A DNA stretch of 50,875 nt from an uncultured Lachnospiraceae bacterium (GCA_944376425.1 CALWCS010000045.1:1-50875), one strand, 5' to 3'; positions 29,442-38,137 are shown, numbered from the stretch's first letter. Numbers and translations are program-made. Notes: generated from the letters alone by a model not told the origin.

Positions 29442-29564
29442 CGTTTAAAGGAAAGTCCTGCGATCTTTTAGAAATCTCGCAATGACGCCGGCGGGAGAGG
29501 AATAGCTGTACTGCATTGGAAAAAAATGGTCCATTGCATCGAGAAAAATATCCCCCGGGGTGGC
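29442..29564 (+). other. Unexplained gap rich in small inverted repeats
   Basis: This stretch lies between the terminator and the next promoter. It contains TGCGA/TCGCA around 29460-29480, the palindrome CGCCGGCG near 29487, TGCA-TGG/CCA-TGCA around 29511-29538 with one mismatch, and CCCCGGGG near 29554. There is no open frame with a ribosome site. It may be an RNA, a regulator-binding area or remnant DNA. Confidence 0.3.
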
Positions 29565-29593
29565 TTGTGATAAAAATAACAGTATGATATGAT
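29565..29593 (+). promoter_or_regulatory. Promoter of the methyltransferase/importer operon
   Basis: TTGTGA (29565-29570) and TATGAT (29588-29593) are 17 bases apart. Transcription would start near 29600. Confidence 0.7.
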
Positions 29594-29617
29594 CTAACTA
29601 ATTTTAAAAACTTGTTT

Positions 29618-29634
29618 TTCATTCTGAGAATGAA
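29618..29634. promoter_or_regulatory. Perfect 8-1-8 palindrome, candidate operator
   Basis: TTCATTCT-G-AGAATGAA is a perfect inverted repeat about 18-34 bases downstream of the predicted start point, a position where a bound repressor would block transcription. Its 7-1-7 core geometry recalls Fur-family boxes, but the bases do not match the Fur, PerR or Zur consensus. Confidence 0.5.
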
Positions 29635-29724
29635 GAGAGGAGCTTGAACCGTTGAAAAGCAGACAGATGGTCAGGCAGGATACCGTATATCATAAAGAGA
29701 ACTATGAAAAAGAAAGGACAAGAT

Positions 29725-30501
29725 ATGATGGAAAGACATAAAACAGGTGAGCTGGAAGAAAAAATGGATCAGTACTGGGCAAAACGTTCCAAAAGTTACA
29801 GCGAGCAGAACTTGGCACAACTGGAAAAACCACAGAGAGAAATATGGAAAAATCTGATTTTAGATCATGCACCAAAAAAGAAATGTCTGAATATTTTAGA
29901 TGTTGGAACTGGTCCAGGCTTTTTTGCAATTTTGCTTGCCATGGCAGGACATCGTGTGACTGCAGTAGACAGAAATGAAAACATGTTAAAAGAAGCGAGG
30001 AAGAATGCAAAGACTTATGGTGTCAAGATAGAATTTATTCAGGTGGAAGGCGAACTGCCGTTTGAAGATCAAACGTTTGACCTGATTGTCTCAAGAGATG
30101 TGACATGGACTTTGACCGATCCCGAAAATACAATGCTGCACTGGATGAGCAAGGTCAAAGAAGGAGGATGTCTGCAATATTTTGACGCAAACTGGAATAG
30201 TTATCTGCTGAGTGAAGAAAGTAAAAAAGAGCACGAAATATACCAGGAATATGTAAAAAAACAGAAAGGATTTTATTACAGCAAGGCAAAGGAGCTAGAT
30301 CCGATTGCCGAGAATCTGCCGATGACATATCGGGACAGACCGGCTTGGGATGCTGCATTTTGGCTGAAACACAATTATGCGTATGTCTGCACGATCTGTC
30401 ATCTGAATTCTCAGATTTATACGGAAGTAGAACAGATGCAGTACAGACAGAAACCAGAATTTTTAATGATTATAGAAAACCGCATCCGAGGTGAAGAATG
30501 A
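29725..30501 (+). CDS. Class I SAM-dependent methyltransferase in a metal/peptide importer operon
   Basis: The 258-residue enzyme has the SAM-binding motif I ILDVGTGPG at residues 57-65, the acidic VTAVDRNENM strand end and the motif IV-like FDLIVSRDVTWTL. The start at 29725 is favoured by AAAGGA about 6 bases upstream. An in-frame ATG at 29704 would add seven residues. The acceptor substrate is unknown. Its stop overlaps the next permease start by four bases (ATGA), so it is translated with the importer. It may modify the imported ligand or a metal chelator (inference). Confidence 0.85.
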   Translation: MMERHKTGELEEKMDQYWAKRSKSYSEQNLAQLEKPQREIWKNLILDHAPKKKCLNILDVGTGPGFFAILLAMAGHRVTAVDRNENMLKEARKNAKTYGVKIEFIQVEGELPFEDQTFDLIVSRDVTWTLTDPENTMLHWMSKVKEGGCLQYFDANWNSYLLSEESKKEHEIYQEYVKKQKGFYYSKAKELDPIAENLPMTYRDRPAWDAAFWLKHNYAYVCTICHLNSQIYTEVEQMQYRQKPEFLMIIENRIRGEE

Positions 30502-31451
30502 GAGGCGTACAAGTCCTAAAGAGGATAAGTGAAAGCCTGATCCAGACGATCATCCTTTTAATAGGGGTAACCCTGATTACATTTTTCATTCTCTATCTCT
30601 CCCCAGGAAATCCGGCTGAAAAGTGGTTGAGCGGAGGAGACGGACACGCCGGAATAGTCTCAGAAGAGGCAATTCGCGAGCAGGAAATCAAAATGGGACT
30701 GGACCGTCCATTTCTGATTCAGTATAAAGACTGGCTGCTTAGAGTATTTCAGGGAGATTTGGGGGAATCTATGATAACCGGAAAACCGGTATTAGATGAG
30801 CTGATGGAAAAAGCAGTTCCTACCATCGAATTAACGGCAGTATCCTTATTTTTTACAATTCTTATATCAATTCCACTTGGAATTTACTGTGCAGTGTATA
30901 AAGACGGCTGGCTTGACAATGGTGTCCGGTTCTTTTCCTTTCTGGGCATTTCTCTGCCGTCTTTTTTGATTTCCCTGCTGCTTTTGTGGTTTTTCTGTCT
31001 GAAACTCGGATGGTTTCCGGTCATTGCCACGAGAGACTGGAAAGGAATGGTTTTGCCTGTGACGGTGTTTGTGATTCAGTGCTCTTCTAAATTTACAAGA
31101 CAGGTACGCGCCGTTGTCATAGAACAGCTTGGAAAAGAATACGTAAAAGGGGCGATAGCAAGAGGAGTAAAAAAGAGAACGATATTATTTTCGCATGTAT
31201 TGAAAAATTGCATGATTCCAATTTTAAGCTGGTGCGGGATCTATCTGGGGATGATGCTTGGAGGAGCGGCTGTGATAGAAAATATTTTTTCGTGGAATGG
31301 ATTAGGCAAAATGGCTGTAGATGCCGTCACATCGTTGGACTATTATCTGATTCAGGGATTTATTCTTTGGATTGCTGTAATGTTTTTGGCAATTAATTTT
31401 ATCATTGATCTTTTGTCAGCGTTTCTAGATCCCAGAATCAGAAAAAACTAG
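30498..31451 (+). CDS. ABC transporter permease, NikB/DppB family
   Basis: The 317-residue inner-membrane protein shows the family pattern: an N-terminal helix ending ITFFILYLSPGNPA, the segment MGLDRPFLIQYKDWL, and the permease EAA-type loop GKEYVKGAIARGVKKRTILFSHVL. Several further helices follow. Such permeases import nickel or di/oligopeptides with a NikC/DppC partner. It is translationally coupled to the methyltransferase. The name NikB is avoided because substrate specificity cannot be read from sequence. Confidence 0.9.
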   Translation: MRGVQVLKRISESLIQTIILLIGVTLITFFILYLSPGNPAEKWLSGGDGHAGIVSEEAIREQEIKMGLDRPFLIQYKDWLLRVFQGDLGESMITGKPVLDELMEKAVPTIELTAVSLFFTILISIPLGIYCAVYKDGWLDNGVRFFSFLGISLPSFLISLLLLWFFCLKLGWFPVIATRDWKGMVLPVTVFVIQCSSKFTRQVRAVVIEQLGKEYVKGAIARGVKKRTILFSHVLKNCMIPILSWCGIYLGMMLGGAAVIENIFSWNGLGKMAVDAVTSLDYYLIQGFILWIAVMFLAINFIIDLLSAFLDPRIRKN

Positions 31452-31460
31452 GAGGAAATG

Positions 31461-32282
31461 ATGAAGAAAAGTCATAAAAAGAAGATTCCAAAATCATTTT
31501 TGATCTTGTGTATCCTGATTGTTCTGCTTTTGGGAACGGCAATTTTTGCCCCCCTTCTTGCCCCACATGATCCAAACAAAACGGAATTGAGTCTTTCACT
31601 GCTAAAACCTTGCAAAGAATATCCTCTTGGATGTGATGCGATGGGGCGGTGTATGCTGTCAAGAATTCTCTATGGTGCGAGAGTTTCGATTTTTTCCAGC
31701 CTTGCGATTGTTTTTATTGTTTCTTTTATCGGAACTTTAATTGGTGTTTTTTCCGGATATTTTGGCGGGATTACGGATAAAATTTTGAGTAAATGTATCA
31801 GCATTATGCAGGCTTTTCCGAAAATGATTCTTGCGATTGCGATTGCAGGAGTGATGGGAATTGGAATTGAAAATACAATTTTTGCACTTTGTATCGTAGA
31901 ATGGGCAGAATATGCAAGATTGAGCCGGAGTCTTACTATGGGAATTCGAAATCAGACTTTTATTAAAGCCGCAAGAGTTTGCGGAGAATCTCATTTTTCT
32001 ATTATCATACGTCAGATAATACCGAATGTAATTCCTACCTTAATTGTGAATGCCAGCCTTGGAATTGCATCGATGATTATGGAGGTGGCTGCGCTGTCTT
32101 ATCTCGGACTGGGAGTCAGATCTCCTATGGCAGAGTGGGGAGCAATGATGAATGCGGGAAGAAATTATCTTCAGACAGATACACGTCTTGTAATCATACC
32201 GGGGGCTGCAATTTTTCTGACGGCGGTCATCTTTAATTTATTTGGAGATAAATTGAGAGACGTGTTAGATGGAAGAGTATGA
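31461..32282 (+). CDS. ABC transporter permease, NikC/DppC family
   Basis: The protein is 273 residues. A basic N-terminus precedes the first helix, then LLAPHDPNKTEL and YPLGCDAMGRCMLSRILYGARVS, hallmarks of the OppC/NikC N-terminal region. The coupling loop carries NQTFIKAARVCGESHFSIIIRQIIPNV. Of two adjacent ATGs, the second (31461) is chosen because GGAGG would be only two bases from the first. It pairs with the preceding permease 9 bases upstream. Confidence 0.9.
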   Translation: MKKSHKKKIPKSFLILCILIVLLLGTAIFAPLLAPHDPNKTELSLSLLKPCKEYPLGCDAMGRCMLSRILYGARVSIFSSLAIVFIVSFIGTLIGVFSGYFGGITDKILSKCISIMQAFPKMILAIAIAGVMGIGIENTIFALCIVEWAEYARLSRSLTMGIRNQTFIKAARVCGESHFSIIIRQIIPNVIPTLIVNASLGIASMIMEVAALSYLGLGVRSPMAEWGAMMNAGRNYLQTDTRLVIIPGAAIFLTAVIFNLFGDKLRDVLDGRV

Positions 32283-32367
32283 CTTTTCGTATCAGATGAT
32301 CAGAGGAAGAAAAAAATATATGAAGTGATAGAATATAAAAAAAGTATGCAAAGAGAAAGGAAAAGAT

Positions 32368-33966
32368 ATGAAGAGATGGAAAAAGAGCGCCGCGCTTGTG
32401 ATAACGGCAATGATGATGACAGGATGCGGCGGCGATCAGGCAGAAACAGATACGCAGACGCAAGAGAGCACAAAGACAGAGACAGCAAATTTACAAGATA
32501 TCCAGACACAGGCAGATGCGCTGAGAGATACGGCTGTTTTTGCAGATACTCAGGCGCCGACAAGTCTGGATCTGACACAGAGCTGGAACAGCTGGTACAC
32601 CTCTCGCTATGGAATTACAGAAACGTTGTATAAACTTGATAACAATCTGGAGGCACAGCCGTTTTTGGCTGAGTCGTGTGAACAGGTAGACGATACGACA
32701 TGGAAAATTACGATAAAAGAAGGAATCACTTTTCAAAATGGGAATCCTTTGACAGCAGAGGCAGTCAAGGGGTGCTGGGAGAGAACAATGGAGAAAAATG
32801 CCAGATTTAATGAGTTGCTTTTCATTGATTCCATGTCAGCAGACGGTCAGGTTTTAACAGTAAAGACAACAAAACCGGTGACAACTTTTATCTCTGCACT
32901 GACGGAACCTTTAACGGGAATTATTGATGTGACAGCTCAGGAAGATCCGGAAACCCACCCGATCGGAACCGGTCCGTTTTGTGCAGTCAGCTATGAAGTC
33001 AAATCAAAGTGTGAAGTAGAGCGGTATGAAGACTACTGGGGAGGCACTCCGAAACTAAAACATGTGACATTTCAGGTGATCAGTGATCCGAGTGCAATGG
33101 CAATGGCACAACAGTCCGGTGAAATCGATCTGTCAGTTTCGATTCCTTCTACGAGCCTGGCATTATTTGAAGATACGTCAAAATATGTCATTGACGGTGT
33201 CGCAGGATCAAGAGGACAGGTAATTTACTTGAATTTTGAAAATGAATTTTTACAAGATGAGGTGATTCGCAAAGCGATCAATAAGAGTATTGATAAAGAG
33301 AACTATGCAGAGATTTTAAATCATAATGCTTCTGTTTCTACGACAGGACTGTATCCGGATTTTATGGAATTTGGAGGTGCCCAAAGTGAGGAATATGATC
33401 TGGAAGGGGCAAAACAACTTTTGGAAGATGCCGGTTATACAGACAGCGATGGAGATGGAATTGCAGAAAAAGATGGGAAAAATATTGAACTGACAATTAA
33501 TACGTACAGTACAAAGGCAGAACTGGTTCCTTACTGCGAAGAACTTGCATCTAAACTAGGAGAGATTGGCATTTCTTTAGAAGTGGATACAACAGATTAC
33601 GACACGCTGGTAGAATATGAAAGAACCGGAGAGTTTGATATGATGATGATCAGTACGACTATGTGTCCGACAGGAAATGCACAGTATTTTGCAGACCTTG
33701 CTTTTCGAACAGACGGAAGTATGAACTATGGACATTATTCTAATCCGGAAGTTGACTCGTTAATTGATGAACTGGATCAGGAATTTGATGTGGAAAGACA
33801 GGCAGAGATTGCAAAAGAAATTCAGCAAAAAGTAGTAGATGATACAGGATATATTGTGGTAGGTCACAGTAAATTTATTATTGTATACAGTACTCAAGTA
33901 AAAGGATTTCAGACAAATCCTTCTGAATATTATCTGCTGGATGCAAATGTATGGATAGAAGAATAA
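32368..33966 (+). CDS. Substrate-binding lipoprotein, nickel/peptide (SBP_bac_5) class
   Basis: The 532-residue extracellular protein has a lipoprotein signal (MMMTGC, lipid-linked Cys near residue 20) and a Thr/Gln/Glu-rich spacer. The family-5 solute-binding fold follows, with LTQSWNSWYTSRYGITETLYKLD, TWKITIKEGITFQNGNPLTAEAV and IGTGPFCAV. An acidic DSDGDGIAEKDGK insertion resembles a calcium-binding loop. AGAAAGG lies 7 bases before the ATG. It would capture the ligand for the two permeases. The lack of NikA-specific evidence leaves nickel chelates, metallophores and peptides all open. Confidence 0.9.
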   Translation: MKRWKKSAALVITAMMMTGCGGDQAETDTQTQESTKTETANLQDIQTQADALRDTAVFADTQAPTSLDLTQSWNSWYTSRYGITETLYKLDNNLEAQPFLAESCEQVDDTTWKITIKEGITFQNGNPLTAEAVKGCWERTMEKNARFNELLFIDSMSADGQVLTVKTTKPVTTFISALTEPLTGIIDVTAQEDPETHPIGTGPFCAVSYEVKSKCEVERYEDYWGGTPKLKHVTFQVISDPSAMAMAQQSGEIDLSVSIPSTSLALFEDTSKYVIDGVAGSRGQVIYLNFENEFLQDEVIRKAINKSIDKENYAEILNHNASVSTTGLYPDFMEFGGAQSEEYDLEGAKQLLEDAGYTDSDGDGIAEKDGKNIELTINTYSTKAELVPYCEELASKLGEIGISLEVDTTDYDTLVEYERTGEFDMMMISTTMCPTGNAQYFADLAFRTDGSMNYGHYSNPEVDSLIDELDQEFDVERQAEIAKEIQQKVVDDTGYIVVGHSKFIIVYSTQVKGFQTNPSEYYLLDANVWIEE

Positions 33967-33978
33967 AGGTGAGAAAAC

Positions 33979-34914
33979 GTGCTTCTTTCAGTGAAAAATT
34001 TAAATGTATCGTATGGTGATATCCTTGTTGTAAGAGATGTAAGCCTTGAGGTAGAGGAAGGGGAAGTCGTCGGAATCGTGGGAGAGAGCGGATGCGGAAA
34101 AAGCACAATGCTGCATGCCTTGATGCAGTTAGATCCGAATATTTCCGCTAAGAGTGAAACGTATCTTTTTGACGGAGAAGATCTGGATCATTTTGGAGAA
34201 GAAGACTGGAGGAGACTGCGAGGAAAGAAAATGGCAATGATCTTCCAAAATGCAGAAATGGCAATGGATCCAATGAAAAAAATTGCCCACCAGTTTTATG
34301 AAACAGTACGTATGCATGAGAAAAAAAGAAAAAAAATACAGTGCCTTAAATGTGCGGAAGAATGGATGAAAAAATTAAATTTATCAGACACAAAAAGGAT
34401 TTTAAATTCTTATCCGTATGAGCTAAGCGGAGGAATGTGTCAAAGAATTGCGATAGCAGTGGCTATGATGAATGATCCAAAGCTGATTCTGGCAGATGAA
34501 CCTACCAGTGCGCTTGATGTGACGTCTCAGGCAGAAGCAGTCAAGACGATGATACAGTTAAAACAGCAATATCATACCTCGATGATTCTGGTGACTCATA
34601 ATATGGGAGTAGTGGCGCAGCTTGCCGATAAAGTAGGGGTAATGTATGGAGGTGAGATGGTTGAATGGGGAACGACAGCAGAGATTTTAAAGACACCGGC
34701 TCATCCTTATACCAGGGCACTTTTAGACGCTATTCCAAAGATGGATGGAACGATCTCAGAAGGAATCGCAGGGAAACCTCCGGAATATGGAAAGGAAAGA
34801 AAGGGATGTGTATTTGCACCCAGATGTATGTATAAAAAAGAAGAGTGCGAAAGCGGAAAAATAAATTGTTATGAGAGATCAAAGACACACTGGGTCAGAT
34901 GCAAAGCATCATAA
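33979..34914 (+). CDS. ABC transporter ATP-binding protein, DppD/NikD type
   Basis: The 311-residue ATPase starts at GTG 33979 behind AGGTGAG. Walker A GESGCGKST is at residues 35-43, the signature is ELSGGMCQR, and Walker B is LILADEP. The C-terminal Cys-rich block (CVFAPRCMYKKEECESGKINC, residues about 277-300) is the oligopeptide/dipeptide-transporter C-terminal domain, which binds an iron-sulfur cluster in some relatives. It works with the next gene as an ATPase heterodimer. Confidence 0.92.
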   Translation: MLLSVKNLNVSYGDILVVRDVSLEVEEGEVVGIVGESGCGKSTMLHALMQLDPNISAKSETYLFDGEDLDHFGEEDWRRLRGKKMAMIFQNAEMAMDPMKKIAHQFYETVRMHEKKRKKIQCLKCAEEWMKKLNLSDTKRILNSYPYELSGGMCQRIAIAVAMMNDPKLILADEPTSALDVTSQAEAVKTMIQLKQQYHTSMILVTHNMGVVAQLADKVGVMYGGEMVEWGTTAEILKTPAHPYTRALLDAIPKMDGTISEGIAGKPPEYGKERKGCVFAPRCMYKKEECESGKINCYERSKTHWVRCKAS

Positions 34915-34938
34915 AACAAGAGAAAAGGATGAAAAAGA

Positions 34939-35739
34939 ATGCCTAAAAAAATACCTCTGCTGACAGTAAATCATTTGCAGAAAACGTTTCGGGAAGGAAA
35001 AAAAGAAAGAAGAGCAGTCGACGATATCAGTTTTTCGATCGAAGAAGGAGAATGTCTGGGATTAATCGGAGAGAGCGGATGTGGAAAAAGCACGACAGTC
35101 AACATGATTGCAAGGCTGTTAAAAGAAGATGCAGGAGAGATTTACTTTAATGGCAAAAAGATGACACAGGGACATAGATTAAGACCGGTCGGAAGAGAAC
35201 TTCAGATGGTGTTTCAAAATCCGAAAGATTCGTTTAATCCCCGTTATACTTTACTGGAAGGCGTGATGGAAGGGGCACGTCATTATAGGATCTATGAGAA
35301 AAAAGAGTTAAAAGCTGCTGCCAAGAAGATGATCGGCTATGTAGGACTTAAAGAGTCCCTTTTGGATATGCCTGTTCGAAGCTTAAGCGGAGGAGAATGT
35401 CAAAGAGCAGCGATAGCAAGAGCACTTCTGTGCAGTCCGAAGCTGATGATCTGTGATGAAGCAACGAGTGCTTTGGATGTTTCGGTACAGGCACAGATCA
35501 TCCATCTGATGAGAAGATTAAAAAAAGAAAAACAAATGACATTTTTATTTATTTCTCATGACTTGGCACTCTCCGCTACGATTTGTGACAAAATTGCTGT
35601 TATGAAAAAAGGAAAAATTGTAGAATGCGGATCCGCAGAAGAAGTTTTGCACCACCCCCGGGATCCTTACACTCAATTACTGCTAAAAAGTGTTCTGTAT
35701 GCAGAAGTTAATTCAATAACTGATCGCTCAGTTTTATAA
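34939..35739 (+). CDS. ABC transporter ATP-binding protein, DppF/NikE type
   Basis: The protein is 266 residues. Walker A GESGCGKST is at residues 44-52. The signature is LSGGECQRAAIARAL, Walker B is LMICDEATSALD and the switch histidine is in FLFISHDLA. It is the last gene of the importer operon. Its final 32 bases overlap the 3' end of a convergent minus-strand gene, leaving no room for a separate terminator. Confidence 0.92.
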   Translation: MPKKIPLLTVNHLQKTFREGKKERRAVDDISFSIEEGECLGLIGESGCGKSTTVNMIARLLKEDAGEIYFNGKKMTQGHRLRPVGRELQMVFQNPKDSFNPRYTLLEGVMEGARHYRIYEKKELKAAAKKMIGYVGLKESLLDMPVRSLSGGECQRAAIARALLCSPKLMICDEATSALDVSVQAQIIHLMRRLKKEKQMTFLFISHDLALSATICDKIAVMKKGKIVECGSAEEVLHHPRDPYTQLLLKSVLYAEVNSITDRSVL

Positions 35740-36100
35740 TAGCGTCTGCATACCGCGCTTTTCTTTTTTTCAGAATATACTGATAGAGTGGATAAGTGGC
35801 GGCAATCATACCGATTCCTAAAAGTCCCACGATAATTCCGGGAATCATCTGATGATAGGCCATAGCAAGACTCATCCCTGTCCCCATCACTAAGACAGCA
35901 ATAATGCCAAAAGAGATACCTATGGTCGCAGCATAATTCTTGACTTTTTTATCAAGAGCTTTTAAGTCTTTTAAGGCATCTTTTTGATCGGAGCTTGTGA
36001 TATATTGACTTCTAATTTTTTCCACTTCTTTTCGCACCCGTTCACTCTCAGATGCGGAATAAGTATAACTATATTTTTTTGATGTTTTTGTTTCTTGCAT
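35708..36100 (-). CDS. Small membrane protein linked to a two-component system
   Basis: The 130-residue protein has a charged N-terminal half with coiled-coil character (ESERVRKEVEKIRSQYITS), then two membrane helices (about residues 58-82 and 88-110) and a short basic C-terminus. The family is not recognised. It follows the histidine kinase gene by 39 bases on the same strand, so it is probably the third gene of that operon and may act as an accessory membrane component. AGAGG lies about 10 bases before the ATG. Confidence 0.7.
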   Translation of the reverse strand: MQETKTSKKYSYTYSASESERVRKEVEKIRSQYITSSDQKDALKDLKALDKKVKNYAATIGISFGIIAVLVMGTGMSLAMAYHQMIPGIIVGLLGIGMIAATYPLYQYILKKRKARYADAIIKLSDQLLN

Positions 36101-36139
36101 TTATATCATGCCTCTTTTCTATTTTTAAATCGTTTCAAT

Positions 36140-37189
36140 CTATTGATTTACATTTCCTTTTTTTATTTTTACTGTGAAAGTAGTACCGATTCCTAATTTA
36201 CTTTCCAGAGAAATATCTGCTTTTACAATATCAATCACTCGTTTTACCATGGCAAGTCCCAGACCGTTTCCTTCTTTTGCATGGGAGGTATCACCTTGAT
36301 AAAATTTATCAAAAATATGTTTTCCAGTCGTTTCATCCATTCCACATCCTGTGTCAGAGACAGAAACGATTACACTGTCAGTTTCTTTTTTTAATACTAC
36401 AGTAACTTTTCCTTTTGGTTCTGTAAATTTGATGGCATTGGAAATCAGATTGCTCCAGACAATCTCCATAAGGTCTCTGTCACATAAAATCTCAGCGTCT
36501 TCAATCTCAGCGCAGATATCTAAATCCTTTTGGCTCCATACGTCCTCAAATTTGAGCAACGTACATCTTAATTGTTCGCCTACATTGTAAACTTCCTGTT
36601 TTGGATAGATCTCCTGATTTTCCAACTTATTTAATTTTAAAATATTAACTACAAGATGCGAAAGTCTTCTGGCAGCATCTGCAATCGTTTTAGCATATTC
36701 TTCCTGCTCTTTTGAAGAAAGATTTTTACTTTGGAGCATGGTGGCATAATTTTGAATAATCGCAAGCGGAGTCTTGATCTCATGGGAGACATTGGATACG
36801 AAATCTGTCTTTAGTGTTTCAACTTCTGACAATTCTTTTGCCATCTGATTAATTCCGTCGATAATATCGTCGAACTCATTGATTCTTTTTGTATGAAGAG
36901 GGGAAATCGGTGAATGGAAATTTCCCTCTGAAATATTTTCCATACCTTTTAAAATACTTTTTACCGGGGCTTCAATCGTTATTTTCCTGCGGATGCTATC
37001 TAATAAAGTCACTAAGAGACTTAAGAAAAGAATATTCAGGATAATCCAAAGAAGGATATAATCTTCTTCTTTTACAGTTCTTTCGTAAGTTTCATATAAA
37101 ATCAGATTACAGGCACACACAAAAAAAGAGACAATAAAAACTTCTATATATTTTGAGACGGAAAATAAACTTTTTTTTCTGGATTTCAT
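36140..37189 (-). CDS. Sensor histidine kinase
   Basis: The 349-residue kinase has two N-terminal helices (about residues 15-33 and 45-64) with only a short external loop of about 10 residues, so it probably senses within the membrane. A HAMP-like segment (72-125) follows. The phospho-acceptor is His136 in SNVSHEIKTPLA. The catalytic domain has NLISNAIKF, DTGCGM and GNGLGLAMV. Short-loop sensors are common for envelope stress. The start overlaps the upstream regulator stop by four bases. Confidence 0.95.
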   Translation of the reverse strand: MKSRKKSLFSVSKYIEVFIVSFFVCACNLILYETYERTVKEEDYILLWIILNILFLSLLVTLLDSIRRKITIEAPVKSILKGMENISEGNFHSPISPLHTKRINEFDDIIDGINQMAKELSEVETLKTDFVSNVSHEIKTPLAIIQNYATMLQSKNLSSKEQEEYAKTIADAARRLSHLVVNILKLNKLENQEIYPKQEVYNVGEQLRCTLLKFEDVWSQKDLDICAEIEDAEILCDRDLMEIVWSNLISNAIKFTEPKGKVTVVLKKETDSVIVSVSDTGCGMDETTGKHIFDKFYQGDTSHAKEGNGLGLAMVKRVIDIVKADISLESKLGIGTTFTVKIKKGNVNQ

Positions 37190-37875
37190 TTTTTCTTTCC
37201 TTCCTCATGGATTACGGCTTTGTATCCTAAACCGTGTACGGTCACAATTTCTACTTTTGTGCAAGACTTTATTTTACTGCGCAGTTTTGCAATATAGACG
37301 TCAACTGTCCGAGGGTCAGAATCCGTATCGTATCCCCAGAATTCATCCATCAGCTGAACTCGTGTAAAGGTTTTTTTCGGATAGGACAATAATTTATACA
37401 GAACATGAAATTCTCGGACGGTAAAGGGAATTTCTTCTTCATCAAGATAGACTGTCATCTCATCTGCATCTAAAATGAGATTGTCCACAATGATTTTTTT
37501 CTCATTTGCGATATGAGCACGCCGCAAAAGTGCCTCTACACGCATAAGGAGTTCATCAAACTCAATCGGTTTTACCATATAGTCATCAATTCCAAGACGA
37601 AAGCCTTTTCGTTTTGAAGATAAATCATCAAGTGCCGTCATAAAAAGAATCGGTATCGTCTCATTGATTCTTCTGACAGAATCTGCGAATTCAAATCCAT
37701 CAATGCCAGGCATCATGATGTCGGAAATAATCAGATCAATCATCTGGTTGGAAAGCTGCTCCAATCCGTCGTCTGCATTGGTACAACTTACGACCTGATA
37801 TCCCTGATCACGCAGATAAGAGCTGACAGCCCTGTTTAATTTTGCATCATCTTCTACTACTAACACTTTTGCCAT
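37186..37875 (-). CDS. OmpR/PhoB-family response regulator
   Basis: The 229-residue regulator begins MAKVLVVEDDAKLNRAV. The phospho-acceptor is Asp52 in LIISDIMMPGIDG, and the receiver Lys lies in YMVKPIEFDELL. The C-terminal winged helix has EEIPFTVREFHVLYKLL, YDTDSDPRTVDVYIAKLR and TVHGLGYKAV. A start four codons earlier (37887) would abut AGAAGGG with no spacing, so 37875 is preferred. It leads the operon with the kinase and the small membrane protein. Confidence 0.95.
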   Translation of the reverse strand: MAKVLVVEDDAKLNRAVSSYLRDQGYQVVSCTNADDGLEQLSNQMIDLIISDIMMPGIDGFEFADSVRRINETIPILFMTALDDLSSKRKGFRLGIDDYMVKPIEFDELLMRVEALLRRAHIANEKKIIVDNLILDADEMTVYLDEEEIPFTVREFHVLYKLLSYPKKTFTRVQLMDEFWGYDTDSDPRTVDVYIAKLRSKIKSCTKVEIVTVHGLGYKAVIHEEGKKK

Positions 37876-38057
37876 ATATCTTTTCATCCCTTCTGACTCT
37901 TTTTTTTAATATATCAAGCGAATATGAATGAAATGTTAAAAAAAGCATTACGGTCAAAAAAATTTTAAGAGATATCTGGGGTGCAAAGAGTTCTTAAATT
38001 AACTGACTATATAAATAGGAAGCTTTTTGTTTTAACGGAAAAACGTTCCTTTCAAAC

Positions 38058-38087
38058 AAAAAAACAGGGTTGTCAAAACAACCCTGT
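38058..38087 (-). terminator. Orphan minus-strand terminator left of the invertible segment
   Basis: A 10-bp perfect stem, ACAGGGTTGT with ACAACCCTGT, closes a 4-base loop. On the minus strand six T follow. No minus-strand gene ends here. The only visible minus-strand promoter upstream is the outward one inside the invertible segment (38138-38166), so this terminator seems to insulate the flank from that promoter, or from the recombinase gene when flipped. The rest of 37888-38108 holds no recognised signal. Confidence 0.88.
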
Positions 38088-38108
38088 CAGATACGCTATC
38101 TAAATCAT

Positions 38109-38128
38109 TTCGTAGAATATCTAATTCT
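38109..38128. repeat. Left inverted repeat of the invertible segment
   Basis: The 20 bases are the exact reverse complement of 39721-39740. Within it, AGAAT and ATTCT arms flank a 5-base centre, the dyad expected of a tyrosine-recombinase core site. Confidence 0.9.
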
Positions 38129-38137
38129 ATGAACCTC

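Noticed and set aside
29442..29564. 6S RNA or a known metal riboswitch before the importer operon
   Set aside because: The opening AAGTCCTG resembles some 6S RNAs, but no complementary 3' closing strand is found. No conserved core of NiCo, cobalamin or other riboswitches was recognised, and the promoter lies downstream of this stretch.
29618..29634. A classical Fur, Zur or PerR box
   Set aside because: The geometry is similar, but the half-site TCATTCT does not match those consensus sequences. It is kept only as an unassigned palindrome.
29653..29742. Small TTG-started frame upstream of the methyltransferase
   Set aside because: It is poorly positioned relative to a ribosome site, overlaps the methyltransferase start and has no recognisable features.
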